The notes beneath the pieces are model-generated. The model was given only the letters and a program-made list of their open reading frames with translations, searched no databases and had not been told where the DNA came from. Below are positions 1 through 11,224 of a stretch of DNA of 64,000 bases, piece by piece (within the stretch, counting starts at the first letter, position 1; each line of letters opens with the position of its first letter). Source of the DNA: Pomphorhynchus laevis (Eukaryota > Acanthocephala > Palaeacanthocephala > Echinorhynchida > Pomphorhynchidae); NCBI GenBank assembly GCA_012934845.2, contig WNNJ02000601.1, positions 186,001 through 250,000 of the forward strand, written 5' to 3'. Position numbers and translations under genes: made by a program.

Positions 1-720
1 TGTTGCGAATGGTAGTATAAAATCTGAAGGATCAGAGTCCACGCTTAAATAGTAGGAATGCATGATCACGTTCTCTGACAGCTCGCTTCAACTCACTGTC
101 AAACCATTTGGGTTTGGAGGATGGTGGTTTACGTGTTACGCAAGGGGAAAATGCGTGAAGTAGATTAATCAATGTTGTGTGGAGGAACGACCAGGCCACA
201 TGAACACCGACTGTTCTAGCACAAGGCCATCTCACTAGGCTCAGCATTTTATTAATTGTATCGTAATCCGCATTCATAACACCAATTGTTTTTTTTTAAT
301 TCACCAGACTCGAAATATGACCAGGTAGGATGACACGTAAAGTGCAGTGATCGCTAGAGCCTAATGGCGGACCGCAACTTAATGACTCAACGACATAATC
401 ATTGGTACATAGGCATAAATCTAGCAGGGAATGACTTTTATTACGGATATGAGTATTACAATGGACAAGCTGACAAAGTGTGAGCTCATTGAATACATCA
501 AGTAAGGCTGATGATTCTTCATCACACCCCTCGATCGCGATATAAGAGACCCAATCGATATTTGGAGTGTTAAGATCTCCGCAGATAAAGGTATCCACAT
601 CGCCGGAACAGTGATGTTTTAACGACTTGATGATGAGTGGTGTTTTTGGTCGAGGACTACGATAAACAATACAAATGCGATAGACCTTACCTCGTTCCTC
701 CGTCACTTCAATCCACAATT
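1..720 (-). mobile_element. CR1-like LINE fragment (family C), endonuclease part
   Basis: Read leftwards from 718, the minus strand encodes part of an APE-type endonuclease of a non-LTR retrotransposon. Visible motifs are VYRSP, GDLNTPNIDW (the metal/DNA-binding GDxN motif), LLDLCLCT and SDHC. A second frame from 277 downward gives KPKWFDSELK, which is typical of the linker between endonuclease and reverse transcriptase. One frame break lies near 277-296. The fragment is cut by the window edge and has no reverse transcriptase here. It resembles the two family C copies at 19.2-25.3 kb more than the A and B LINEs. It is inactive as seen. Confidence 0.8.
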
Positions 721-1275
721 TTTTTTATAAAAAAATACACCCGTCATCACATATTTTCAGACTACTTGGCTTTAATATGGCGTCATAACCAGTACACCCT
801 TTGTAGCAAATATTTTGAAAATGATATTGCAGCTGTCTTTCGAAAAGGAGATTAAAAGCAATAAAACTGTTTTAGTTATCAACTGATTGTAAGTAGTTAA
901 TAGTAGTTAACAAGATAGTTTAAACGGTCTAAATATACTTATAGTAACACTATGCTTGTTACCTTCCCGTTTATCATTTATAACAAGAGCGTAATTGTAA
1001 GTATTTATATTTTTAAATCAAGAATAATAAATCCAAGATACCAGGGATCTTCACAGTGATTGCAAATGTTTAATCTTATACCTTAAACTATACTGTTAGC
1101 TAGCTTTGCAAATATTTATATCTTTAAACTAAGAAAACCTCTTTTAAAGATTAACGATAATATCGTTTATATTGGATATTATAAAATCTTCAATATAAAC
1201 AATTATTTAATATAATATAAATTAAATATAAATATTTAACTTCCAATATACACATTAAAAAAATTTTGGTTTCTA
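721..1275. other. AT-rich spacer
   Basis: No coding pattern, RNA gene or recognisable repeat was seen. It consists of short A/T runs and ends where the family A LINE 5' sequence begins. Confidence 0.5.
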
Positions 1276-1339
1276 ATAAACATACAATCTAAAGTAAATG
1301 CAATCTAAAGTAAATACAAAAAGTTACAAACATCTTACA

Positions 1340-1536
1340 ACGACAACTATCGACGACAACCATCGACGACAACCATCGACGACAACCATCGACGACAACC
1401 ATCGACGACAACCATCGACGACAACCATCGACGACAACCATCGACGACAACCATCGACGACAACCATCGACGACAACCATCGACGACAACCATCGACGAC
1501 AACCATCGACGACAACCATCGACGACAACCATCGTT
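1340..1536 (+). repeat. 13-bp tandem repeat in the 5' leader of LINE A copy 1
   Basis: About 15 nearly perfect copies of a 13-bp unit (catcgacgacaac) end directly at the ATG of ORF1 (1537). The unit is open in several frames on both strands, which creates false repeat-protein ORFs. The same motif, decayed, is found in the leader of LINE A copy 3 (18285-18645). It therefore belongs to the element and is not a chance microsatellite. Confidence 0.9.
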
Positions 1537-2552
1537 TATGGGAGGACGTAAGAAAACAACTAAGACCGACACCAACTATTGACAACTGCAAGTACAGTGC
1601 TCGATACACGACTGCAGCGTCTGGACAACAATCACCAGCGACAAGAATAAGGCTGAAGAAGACTTCGTATGTGGTTTTTGGGCCAGCAAACTAATATGCA
1701 ACCTTTCCAATAAGCACATATCAACATCCAACACGTTAACTCAAACTACCCCCGTCGTTTCTAATGTCCTTTCTCCACCCACCGACCCTGCCACCCTATA
1801 CACTTCCCATTCCATGTCATCTTCACTCCCCGACACCCCACGTCCCGTCCTTCCTGTCTCGTTTCTCAATACCTTGCATCCATCAATCAAAATCACCTCC
1901 ACTATCATTCCACTCATAACCTTTCCTCACATCGCTTGCCACCCTCTTTATTATCATTATCCTTTATGTCTCCCCTCGTCAAACCGAATCCTTCCAAATC
2001 ATCAACTGCCAGCTCTTCTATCGTGATCTCACCTACTCACGTCAGTCGTCCTCCTTTACGGAAGCGCTTTGTTTCTCGCGATCGTTGCGTCATTGTTACT
2101 AATATCACGCCTTCTAACTCATTATCTCCACAAGCACGTCTGGATCACGATGTTTCCGCCTTCAGATCCATCATCTCGTCTATTGTTCCTGTGAATAAAC
2201 CATCCTTTTTCAAGGACATTTCTCCTGTCGCATTCATCCGTCTAAACAAATCTTCTCAATCTAATCCTTCCCAGCCCCCTCTCCTAAAAATAGTTTTCAA
2301 GCATCTCTCACGCGTCTTCTGTCCTCTCTCAACGACTCAAACTCATGTCATCTTCAAACACTCGAATTTTCCCCGATCGCGCCCCTTCTGAAATCGCTTC
2401 AAATCTCTTCAGCCCGCATCGAAAAACGCCGTCGCGAGGAAAACGGCGAAACCTCACGCTCAATCCAAAACACAGACGGAAATTTTCAAGTTGTCCACAC
2501 CCGTCCAAAAATTCGATGGCGCTCCATCTCTCCTATGTGTCTTCTCCACTAG
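1537..2552 (+). pseudogene. LINE A copy 1 ORF1 (zinc-finger/RNA-binding type, broken)
   Basis: The ATG follows the tandem repeat. The N-terminal part has a Cys motif (QCSIHDCSVW ... FVCGF) that looks like a damaged zinc finger; family B has the intact CGFC form. A low-complexity Ser/Pro/Thr region follows. The C-terminal domain (RDRCVIVTNITPS ... PVAFIRLNKSS ... LLKIVFKH) has the layout of CR1-type ORF1 proteins, thought to bind element RNA. Frames change more than once and an in-frame stop lies near 1580. The last 37 nt, up to the TAG at 2550, overlap the start of ORF2 in another frame. Confidence 0.75.
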
Positions 2553-5385
2553 ACTCTTTTGCCACAGCACACGGTTTCCGCCTCGGTCTCCTCAACACTA
2601 GATCTATTCTCAATAAATCCGATCTTATCCTCAACCTATTCACCAAGCAATCCATCGATCTCTTCTGCCTCACCGAATCCTGGCACTCAGATTCCGACGA
2701 CCTTTCCATTCGCCGTCTGCTCTCTGCCGGTTGCTCCCTAGTCGAATCCGCCCGCCCTCTCAGCTCATGCCCTTCTAAATTCTCAAATCATGGCGGCATC
2801 GTCGCATTCGCGCGTCACCCCGCGACTGTTCGCAAAATCAATCCCCTTTCAGTCCTTGCTATTTTGAATTGCTCACTTGTCGTTTTTCTAACCCGATCAC
2901 ACTAGATCTCGCCATTGTATACCGTCCTGGTTCATCAGCTCCTACTGCCTTATTTTTTACCGAACTCGGTGACCTCCTTTCTCATTGTTCTTTGTCCTCA
3001 ATCCCTTCACTCGTTCTAGGCGACTTCAATATCCGCCTAGACCGCCCCTCTTCTACGGATTCCATCCGGTTCATCAACATTCTATCCAACTACAATTACA
3101 AACTAATCTCCACTGCTCCCACACATATACTTGGTGGGGCACTCGAAATCATCGCTGCCCCCGATCATTTTGCTGCCTACACCTCACTGTCCATCTCTGA
3201 TCCAGATCTATCCGATCACTTTCTTATCACCCTTGATCTCACTCACAACCACACCCCTCCTCACACGCCTACAATCCTATGTCGCCCTTGGAGAAATCTT
3301 GACCTCTCCCTTCTCCGCTCTGACTTACTCAAATTATCTCTATCATTACCCACAATAACATATTCATCTCCTCACGATCTCGCCTTTCTTTTCGACTCTG
3401 AACTCACATCCACTCTCGATATTCTCTTGCCCTTCAAATCTCACCCACACCGTCGCTTGCACCGTGCCCCATGGTTTGACATCCAATGCCTACTCTCAAA
3501 GCGTCGACTCCGCCATGCTTTTCGAGTCCATCACCGCTCTCTCAGACGCGATTTCCGCTCGATCAGTCCATCTTTCCGTGATTCCTATCTTGCTCTTCGC
3601 CGGTCTCATCTCCACCTACTACGTACCAAATGCAACTCCTTCTGGCAGCATAAAATCATCACTTCATTCAACTCTAAGACTCTCTGGCATACTTTAAACT
3701 CAATCCTGGCTCGTTCCTCTACGCCTTGCAACATCAATGCTAATGATTATTCGTCATTTCTCCAGACTAAAGTATCCACGCTGCTCTCTCACACCCCGGT
3801 CTCCATCCTATCCCACTCTGCCCAGTCTACACTCATCCTTCCGGAACTCTTTCATCTTCTCCCTGTAAAACCTACAGAAGTATCATCTGTCCTCATGTCC
3901 TTGCCAAACAAAACCTCACCTGCTGATCCCCTGCCTACCCACATATTAAAATCTATATGCTCATCGATATCCCCATTTTTCACAACCTTGTTTAACTCGT
4001 CCATCCGCAGTCGTATCTTCCCTTCACACTGAAAATCCGCAATCGTTCGTCCCCTCCCTTCTTTCTAGATATCGCCCCATTTCACTACTACCTACTCTTT
4101 CAAAGCTCTTAGAACGCCTCATCTTAATACAAATCAACGCTTATCTCTCCTCATCCAATCTGTACCCTCTTTTCCAATCCGCTTTCCGCTCTAATCACTT
4201 GAAAAAAATCGCATGCATAAAAGTGTACAACGACTTACTCATTTCTCGAGACAAGGCTCTATATAGTGTTCTCATCTCCCTCGACCTCTCCTCCGCATTC
4301 GACATTGTCGACCACTCCGACCTCTTTTCTCGCCTTCGTTATGATTACGGCTTTTCTTCCTCCTCCGTAGCTTGGTTCGACTCATATCTATCCGACCATT
4401 CCTTTCGCGTCTGTTCTAATTCATCATCCTCTCCTCCCATCCCTATTTTTTGCGGGGTTCCACAAGGTTCAGTCCTAGGTCCCCTGATTTTCTCTCTTTT
4501 GCTTGGCGATCTCTCTCCATTTATCAAACCTTACTCCTTTAACGTCATGCAATACGCCGATGACATTCTAATCTATGCTCATGCACCCGCACATCGCATA
4601 CACGATATCGGCATTTCTGCCTCCAACTGTCTTTCTTCTATCTACAAACGTCTCTCCAATCTCCATCTCGTTCTAAACCCCAAAAAGCCCGAAATAATGT
4701 GGATCCTCCCCCGTAAACCAAGCATATGTCCTCCCATTGTATCTTTTGCACCATCGATCATCCCTATAGTCCACAATCTCACTTTCTTAGGCTTCCATTT
4801 CGATGATCACCTATCCCTTAAACCTTCGTCCGTGACAAGGTCCGCTCGTCAAGCTTAATTCTTCGTGACATCCGCCGTATCCGCCCCCTTACCGACTTCC
4901 GTTCTTGTATGTCTCTTCTTTCATCGCTTATTTTCTCTAAAATCGATTACTGCCTTAGCCTTTTCGCCAATTCTCCAAAATCCATCATCCTACCCCTACA
5001 ACGAATAATCAACACCGCCGTTCGAGTGCTCTTTCTTCTCCGTCGCTTCGACCACACATCCACATATTTTGCCCAACTCTCCTGGCCCACTATCCACATC
5101 CGCATCAAACTCCGCCTTTTTCTCGTTACCTTTTGTCTCATCGCTGTCGGCTCCCCATCGTTCATCAACCTTCCTTTCTTAGACGATACTCGCCCCAACT
5201 CGCTATCGCTTCGTTCCTGTCATACCCTCTTACTCCACCTTCCTAATTACTCCAACAACTACGGTCTCCGATCCTTCCTCGTCGCCGCCTCACTCGCCTG
5301 GAATCAACTCCCTCTCGATGTCCGCCGCGCCCCCTCCTTTATCACATTTAAACACCTCCTCCGTTCACACCTTCTCGACACCTGA
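2516..5385 (+). pseudogene. LINE A copy 1 ORF2 (endonuclease-reverse transcriptase, broken)
   Basis: The start ATG (2516) matches that of copy 3 and family B. The endonuclease has LLNTRSI, FCLTESWH, VYRPGS, GDFNIRLDRP and SDHFLI. The reverse transcriptase has YRPISLLPTLS-like sequence, LDLSSAFDIVDH, GVPQGSVLGP (about 4455) and YADD (4552-4563). A conserved C-terminal domain ends LLRSHLLDT-stop at 5385. Frame changes fall near 2870-2905, between 4032 and 4199 (where sequence is also lost), and near 4830-4909. The class is known to nick DNA and copy its RNA at the target; this copy cannot. Confidence 0.88.
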
Positions 5386-5416
5386 TTCACAGTTTTGTTT
5401 TGTTGTGGTCATGTTA

Positions 5417-5466
5417 GCGTACGCTGGCACGCATTTGCCACGTTAAAATAAATCCTTTTTTTAAGC
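5417..5466 (+). other. LINE A 3' tail hairpin
   Basis: Arms GCGTAC (5417-5422) and GCACGC (5427-5432) flank a 4-nt loop. They are followed by ATTTGCCACGTTAAAATAAA and a T-run. The same tail closes all A and B copies. It is the likely signal read by the element's own reverse transcriptase, as known for L2/CR1-type tails. Confidence 0.7.
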
Positions 5467-5489
5467 CTTTAAACTTCTTCCATTCAATA

Positions 5490-7615
5490 TTTTGGTAGGC
5501 TTATTCTCGGTAAATATGTATATTATGTATTGTCTTATCTCTAGTTATTCATCTAATATTATCTTTACTGAACTAATTGATTTGCTCTCACAAATCTCGC
5601 TTTCTTCTACTCCTTCTCTTGTACTAAACGATATCAACATTCGATTGGACTGTCCTTGACTTCTTGATATCCAAAAACTCATCACCGCGTTTCACGATTG
5701 CAACTATTCTATCATATCTTCGCTACCCTTTCCTACCTTTAAGCACTTGATGGTGTTCTTTATTTTATCGTTGTTTACAATAGTCTATCTTACTCCGCCG
5801 TTATCTCTACTTTGGATTCCAACCTATCCGACCATTTTCTTGTCATCCTCTCTTGCTATTATATGATTTTCTTGCCATGTGTCACCTATTATCCGTCGAC
5901 AGTAGAAACGTCTCGATCTTCATTTTGTTGTTCTCTAATAATTGTCTCTCCTCTCATGTCATTGTCTTTCAATCTTCAACGTCAGGACTATCACTCTAAT
6001 CTATTTGATTTTGAACTCTCGTCTATACTCAATAATATTCTTCTATGTCAACTCTTTACTCCCCGTCGAACATACTGTGCAACCTATTTGGCACTGACTG
6101 TATGCGTTCGAAGTGTCTTCTACGTCTTTCGTCTAGAACCTAATTTCGTTTCTTTAAGCGTTCTCCCACTTATATTCCCATTGATATTCACAGCACCTAT
6201 TTATCTTTCATAGATCTCACTGTTCTTCCTGTGTATCAAGTCTTTGCTCTTTTGGAAGAACTAGCTTTTATCTTCCTCTAATTCAATATTTACTTGAAAT
6301 AATCTCAATACTATACTGTCGCGTACTACCTCTATTAGCACTCTTGATTCACATAAAATTTCTGTCTATCTTCAATTGAAGCTCGATTCCACTATCCTAG
6401 GCATTTATGTTTTCCTATCTCATCTTATTTTCTGAATCTTTGTCAATATTTGCCAACGACGTTTCTCTTGTGCTTTTATCTCTACTTGGCAAATCATCTT
6501 CCGCTGATCCTCTTTCTATTTTTTTAAATAAAATCGTTGGTCATTCTACTTGCAACTTTCGTAACCTCAATGTTTAAGTCTTCTATTCGTAGTGGCTATT
6601 TTCCTCTTGCTTGCAAATCGGTCATAATTCAATCACTAATTGAGAAACCATCCCTTGATCCCTTTCTGCCTTCCTTATATCGTCATATCTCTAGCCGTCC
6701 AACTGTCTCTAAACTTCATAAACGTCTTGTGCTAAACCAGGTTAACATTGATCTCTCTTCGTCCAATCTATTTTCCTTTTTAATCTGCTTTCCGATCTCA
6801 GCATTTTATTGACCTAGTCTGTCACAAAGTTTTCTCTGACTTTTTGCTTATTATTAGAGAATCTGCAGTATTGTAATTTCTCTTAATCTTTCTTCTGCGT
6901 TTGACATTGTTGATTATTTCATTCTCCTTCATCGCCTTCGTCACAATTATGGATTTTCTTCTGCTACTGTGCCCAGGTTCTCCTCTTATCTCTCTGAATG
7001 ATATTTTCGTGTCTATTCCAATACGTCTTTCTCCACCCCTTCCTCTCTCCTGTAGCGTTCGTCATGGTTCTGTGCTAGGACTAATTCTTTTTTCTTTTCC
7101 CCTTGGCGATCTCTCCAGCATTACATATGGCTATAACTTCTGCATCATTAATTATGCACATGATATTCTCTTTTACATTCATTATCCTGCTCATTTTATC
7201 AACGATCTTTTCGCCTTTTCTACGAATTGTCCCAAGCATATTTCTTCGCTTAATACATCCCTTGGTATTTCTTATTTCGACCGTTCTTGCTATTGTCGAC
7301 ACCTTACTTTATTGTGAGTTCACTTCGACAAATGTATTTCTCTCGATCCATTCGTTCACGACAAAAATATAACTTGCAATCTCTTACTCCGCGACCTTTT
7401 GCCGTGTCAGAAGCTCGCTTGATTTTAACTCATGTCACTCCCTTATCTCTCGTATATTGTTTATTAAGATCGATTATTGCCTGTCTTTTTGTTTTCTCTA
7501 AATCCTTGTTTCTTCCTATCTAGCGCCTTGTGAATTCCGCAGTGCGTATTCTCTTTAATCTCTGCTGTTTTTTATCACATATCCTCTTGCCTTCTTAACT
7601 CAACTGGCTAATTAT
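5490..7615 (+). mobile_element. Old, heavily decayed L2-like LINE copy
   Basis: Scattered pieces align by eye with the A/B LINE protein in the right order. These are endonuclease (LNDINIRLDCP near 5625, SDHFLVIL near 5825), reverse transcriptase (FKSSIRSGYFP near 6575, SVRHGSVLG near 7050, a YAHDI relic of YADD near 7155) and C-terminal residues to about 7600. Many stops and frame changes separate them. It is far more diverged than families A and B, so it is an older insertion or a different L2-type family, as at 27.66-30.1 kb. The borders are approximate. Confidence 0.7.
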
Positions 7616-8387
7616 GGAAAACCGCATTCTGTGCCGGCCCCATCTTTAGATAATGGTACATAATGTCATTATTATAGTTAATGAATTTAAAGTTTATTTA
7701 AGGAGTGTTAACTCCATAAATACACTAACGTATTTTTATTGTTGAGTAGATATGACCAAAATTCTTTTGTTGATCATATCCTTCTATAATTTGCAATCTA
7801 CAGTGATATGTACTTCTTTCGAATTATATTCGACAAAGGCGTAATTAAATCACCTTATGCATTATACTAGGGAACTGATTGTTGATTGGTTGCAAATAAC
7901 GCTAGTTGTCTTCTGGTTATCAAAGGTCAACGAATCCTATTTATACTTTAGGATTAAAGTGGTAAACATCAAAGAATCTATTTTCTACAAATCATTTAGT
8001 ATTTATAACATACACTGTTTTTACAGTCTTTAAAATATTTAATGTTAAACAAAAACATTGGTTAAATTGATAATTATAATATAATGCAAATTTTAATGTA
8101 TTTTGAATAATTAACTTAAGAGATTTATCTTAAATACGTAATATTTCTTTATTTCAAGTAGTAGATGTACACATGTAGTTCCCCACATAAATGAGTTTAT
8201 TTAAGTTTTCAACTATTTTTACAATGAGCTCATGCTTGCTGGATGATTAACATCGATGTAAAAAGCTGCTATATTTTGGGCTTATTAATCAGGCAAATAG
8301 TAAATATCAATTAATACTGTATAGATCCAGAATATCCTGTACTTATAAGTTATATCAGGAGAGCAGTCTGGTTAAATTCACCTAAAT
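7616..8387. other. Spacer upstream of TRMU
   Basis: AT-rich DNA with no coding pattern. It must contain the TRMU promoter and 5' UTR, but I cannot point to a specific core element. Confidence 0.5.
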
Positions 8388-9572
8388 ATGGAAAGAAATA
8401 TGATAAGAAAATGCTATCGTATATTATGCGCAATTTCAGGCGGTGTTGATTCCGCAGTTGCAGCTTTTATACTCAAACGACAAGGATACCAAGTATCAGG
8501 TTGCTTTATTAAGTGCTGGTCTCCTTCAGATGAAAATAACGCTTGCCAATCAGAAAAGGATTTTCAAGACGCTCAGGTGGTATGCCGCAAACTGGACATT
8601 CCATTATACTACCAAGATTATTCGAAACAATATTGGACAACAGTCTTTCAACCATTTTTAAAGGAATATCAACTAGGCCGGACTCCTAATCCAGACATAC
8701 TTTGTAACAAACACATAAAATTTGGTTGTTTCCTGAACACAATGCTCAATGAAGGTAAATATGATTGCATGGCTACCGGCCATTATGCTAAGCTAGATCT
8801 AGATACAGACAATATATTACAGCTAATGAAATGTAAGGATAGAATGAAAGATCAAACATTTTTCCTATCCCAAGTAAGTTCATTAGCATTTCAACGAGTG
8901 ATATTTCCACTTGAAAATTTTGACAAACCACTGGTTCGGAAAATCGCCAAAGAAAACGGCCTAATGTCGGTTGCAAATAAAAGAGACAGCACCGGTATAT
9001 GTTTTATCGGCAGACGTTCGTTTACTGAATTTATTGATCAATATGTGGAATTAAATCCAGGACCTATTGAATGTGTTGATAATGGACTCATTCAATCAAT
9101 CCAGCACCAGGGTATACATAGACACACTATAGGACAGCGAATTAAACTTCAGAATATTGCAAAACCTTATTTTGTGTGTGGCAAGGATACTTCTATGAAC
9201 AAATTGTACGTTGCAAATAGCACAATACATAGAGCTTTGTATTCCGATGAATTTATCACAGATGTTCCATTCTGGATTTCAGGAATTGCGCCTTTACTAC
9301 CATTGACGCTTGTTGATCATATTTACTTCAAATTTCAACATATTCACATGGAAATTTTATGTGAAAACATTCAAAATTATGGCAATTGTCTTAAAGTAAA
9401 GTTATCGATGCCGCTTAGAGCAATTACACCTGGACAGTACGCGGTTTTTTACCGCAACGAATGTTGTTTAGGGAGTGCGAAAATATTAGAAACGCTGTCG
9501 CTACGACCAGGAAAGAAAATTGAAATTCCATATACAGATAAATATCTTAACAGAATACAACAACGATGTTAG
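8388..9572 (+). CDS. TRMU: Mitochondrial-type tRNA-specific 2-thiouridylase (MTU1/MnmA family)
   Basis: An intact 394-residue reading frame without introns. The N-terminus holds the ATP pyrophosphatase P-loop SGGVDSAVAAF (residues 17-27). The catalytic cysteine sits in TPNPDILCNKHIKFG (Cys106) and its partner in DSTGICFIGRR (Cys205). ATGHYAKL and DQTFFLSQV are also family signatures. The C-terminal beta-barrel part ends with PGQYAVFY and LGSAKI. The family adenylates U34 of tRNA Lys/Glu/Gln and transfers sulfur to give 2-thiouridine; eukaryotic members work in mitochondria. The length is close to other members (human about 420). The first residues (MERNMIRKCYRILC) are basic and could be a short targeting sequence. 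A second ATG at codon 5 is possible. It is the only intact single-exon host gene here, so it may be a retained retrocopy or simply intron-poor. Confidence 0.95.
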   Translation: MERNMIRKCYRILCAISGGVDSAVAAFILKRQGYQVSGCFIKCWSPSDENNACQSEKDFQDAQVVCRKLDIPLYYQDYSKQYWTTVFQPFLKEYQLGRTPNPDILCNKHIKFGCFLNTMLNEGKYDCMATGHYAKLDLDTDNILQLMKCKDRMKDQTFFLSQVSSLAFQRVIFPLENFDKPLVRKIAKENGLMSVANKRDSTGICFIGRRSFTEFIDQYVELNPGPIECVDNGLIQSIQHQGIHRHTIGQRIKLQNIAKPYFVCGKDTSMNKLYVANSTIHRALYSDEFITDVPFWISGIAPLLPLTLVDHIYFKFQHIHMEILCENIQNYGNCLKVKLSMPLRAITPGQYAVFYRNECCLGSAKILETLSLRPGKKIEIPYTDKYLNRIQQRC

Positions 9573-9627
9573 GATATCCGTCTTATAAGTTGAATTGTAG
9601 CACACAAACCATCACTGCTTTTTATTT

Positions 9628-9633
9628 AATAAA
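9628..9633 (+). terminator. Poly(A) signal of TRMU
   Basis: AATAAA lies 56 nt past the TRMU stop codon, a normal distance for a short 3' UTR. Confidence 0.6.
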
Positions 9634-10494
9634 TTGTGCGTACAACAATTTACAGCATTGAAATTAGTTGGGGTCATAATGATTGAAGGAAATTAAGGAT
9701 AAAAACTTCGAGTTTAAGCCGGTGTGTGGCTTTATCTAACATCCATAAATAAGTTTTGACTTTAAGTCGTGTACAGACAATAAGGCCTTGCACGCCCCGA
9801 GAACTTCGGCATGGAGGGATTGCAATAATCTAATAACATGATTTGGAATAGAGAAAGGCAAACAATTGTTTTCGTCCTATTGATTGCATGCATGCAAGTA
9901 CCCGAGTTTCTAATAAAATCAGATCACCAACTTGAAGTTACATATTTTGTACCAACTTAAAATTTAAAAACATCTTGTAACTATTTTTAAAATACGCTAC
10001 AATACTTGACATAACATCGTTTATTAAATCCTAGTGTCTTTATGGTACCACTAATAGAAGGCGACGAATCGTTGAAATCAAGCAGGATGTTTAATTCATT
10101 ATTAAGTATAATTGATTTTAAATTTTTTAAAGCTTGTACTATTTATAAAGTTAAAATTCAGTTTAACTGTGGATAATTAAAGGCAATATATAGCAAATTT
10201 ATTTCATTATTGAGAAAAACAGTTAACTTAATTGATACAGCATTGATATTTTTTTCACTTTTCGAAATTATTAGTACTAAGAAAGTTTACTAAATACACA
10301 TTATAGCTTTTAGCTTTATCATAGTACCCTATTTAAGAAGTCTAAATTTAATTATATAAATGATTCCTAGAAAGATTAATATCATTGCAAATTATGCCAA
10401 TTTTGTTAAAATTTCGTTATTTAATGTATAATATCAAAATAAAATAATTTTCAAATCTATATTTTAATAATCTAAGGTGGCATCCCAATAAAAA
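9634..10494. other. Spacer
   Basis: AT-rich, without coding pattern or recognised repeat up to the 3' end of the next LINE. Confidence 0.5.
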
Positions 10495-10935
10495 ACGATT
10501 TATTTTAACGTGGCAAATGCGTGCCAGCGCACGCTTACATTACCACAACAAAACAAGACTGTGAATCAGGTGTCAAGAAGGTGTGAACGGAGAAGGTGTT
10601 TGAATGTGATAAAGGAGGGAGCGCGGCGGACGTCGAGAGGGAGTTGATTCCAGGCGAGTGAGGCGGCGACGAGGAAGGATCGGAGACCGTAGTTGTTGGA
10701 GTAATTAGGAACGTGGAGTAAGAAGGTATGACAGGAACGAAGAGATAGCGAGGTGGGACGAGTGTCGTCTAAGAAAGGAAGGTTGATGAACGATGGGGAG
10801 CCGACAGCGATGAGACGAAAGCTAACGAGAAGAAGGCGGAGTTTTATGCGGGTGTGGATGTTGGGCCAGGAGAGTTGGGCAAAATATGTGGATGTGTGGT
10901 CGAAGCGACGGAGACGAAAGAGCAATCGAACGGCG
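10495..10935 (-). mobile_element. LINE A copy 2, short 5'-truncated 3' end
   Basis: The minus strand holds the 3' tail (GTGGCAAATGCG on plus, hairpin arms GCGTGC/GCACGC) and the last ~120 codons of ORF2. These run from VRLLFRLRRFDHTS to LLRSHLLDT-stop. Only the 3' end was inserted, the usual outcome of incomplete target-primed copying. The 5' break at about 10935 is followed by unusual filler (next entry). Confidence 0.88.
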
Positions 10936-11010
10936 CTGTACCTTGATGCAGACACCGTTGGATGTCTGCATCAAACGGTCTGCATCCAGAATGTTCCATT
11001 CTGGATTTCG
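10936..11010. repeat. Junction filler with GATGCAGAC inverted repeats and a 19-bp match to TRMU
   Basis: Just past the broken 5' end of LINE A copy 2 lie GATGCAGAC (10945-10953), its complement GTCTGCATC (10964-10972) and a second GTCTGCATC (10978-10986). Then comes atgttccattctggatttc (10991-11009), identical to 9262-9280 inside TRMU. This looks like patched-in DNA copied during insertion or repair. Confidence 0.6.
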
Positions 11011-11224
11011 TTAAAAATATCTTTTTTCTTTTGCAACGAAATTCACTAAACTGACTAAAGACTCAACGAAAACAAAGAGAATGATTACTCAACACCGCAC
11101 TAAAACTACTAAAGTTGAAGGAAGATTTATTCCAACAAATTCATGCGGCGGACTCTTCGATCGGTTTTATGCATTTATCGCCAAAAGTACGTAAATCAAA
11201 GTTTCGCACGAGGCCAGTGATAAT

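Larger units (their letters stand above)
1276..5466 (+). mobile_element. Near full-length LINE, family A, copy 1 (L2/CR1 type)
   Basis: The copy runs from a 5' leader (aataaacatac...) through a 13-bp tandem repeat, ORF1, ORF2 and a 3' tail with a small hairpin and AAATAAATCC-T run. The 5' leader matches that of copy 3 (14128-18645, minus), which supports a full-length insertion. ORF2 carries endonuclease and reverse transcriptase of the L2/CR1 group: LDLSSAFDIVDH, GVPQGSVLGP, YADD, and a C-terminal RIDYC-like block. ORF2 is spread over four frames, so this copy is dead. It is very similar to copies 3 and 4, which suggests recent activity of the family. Confidence 0.9.

Noticed and set aside
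1289-1609. Long repetitive reading frames on both strands (IDDNHRRQPSTT and MVVVDGCRRWLSS types)
   Set aside because: They are by-products of the 13-bp tandem repeat, which lacks stops in several frames; no independent gene evidence.
10753-11049. Plus-strand reading frame rich in Arg/Lys (also 4947-5198, 23204-23455)
   Set aside because: Antisense shadow of the conserved LINE A C-terminal coding region, recurring wherever that region occurs.
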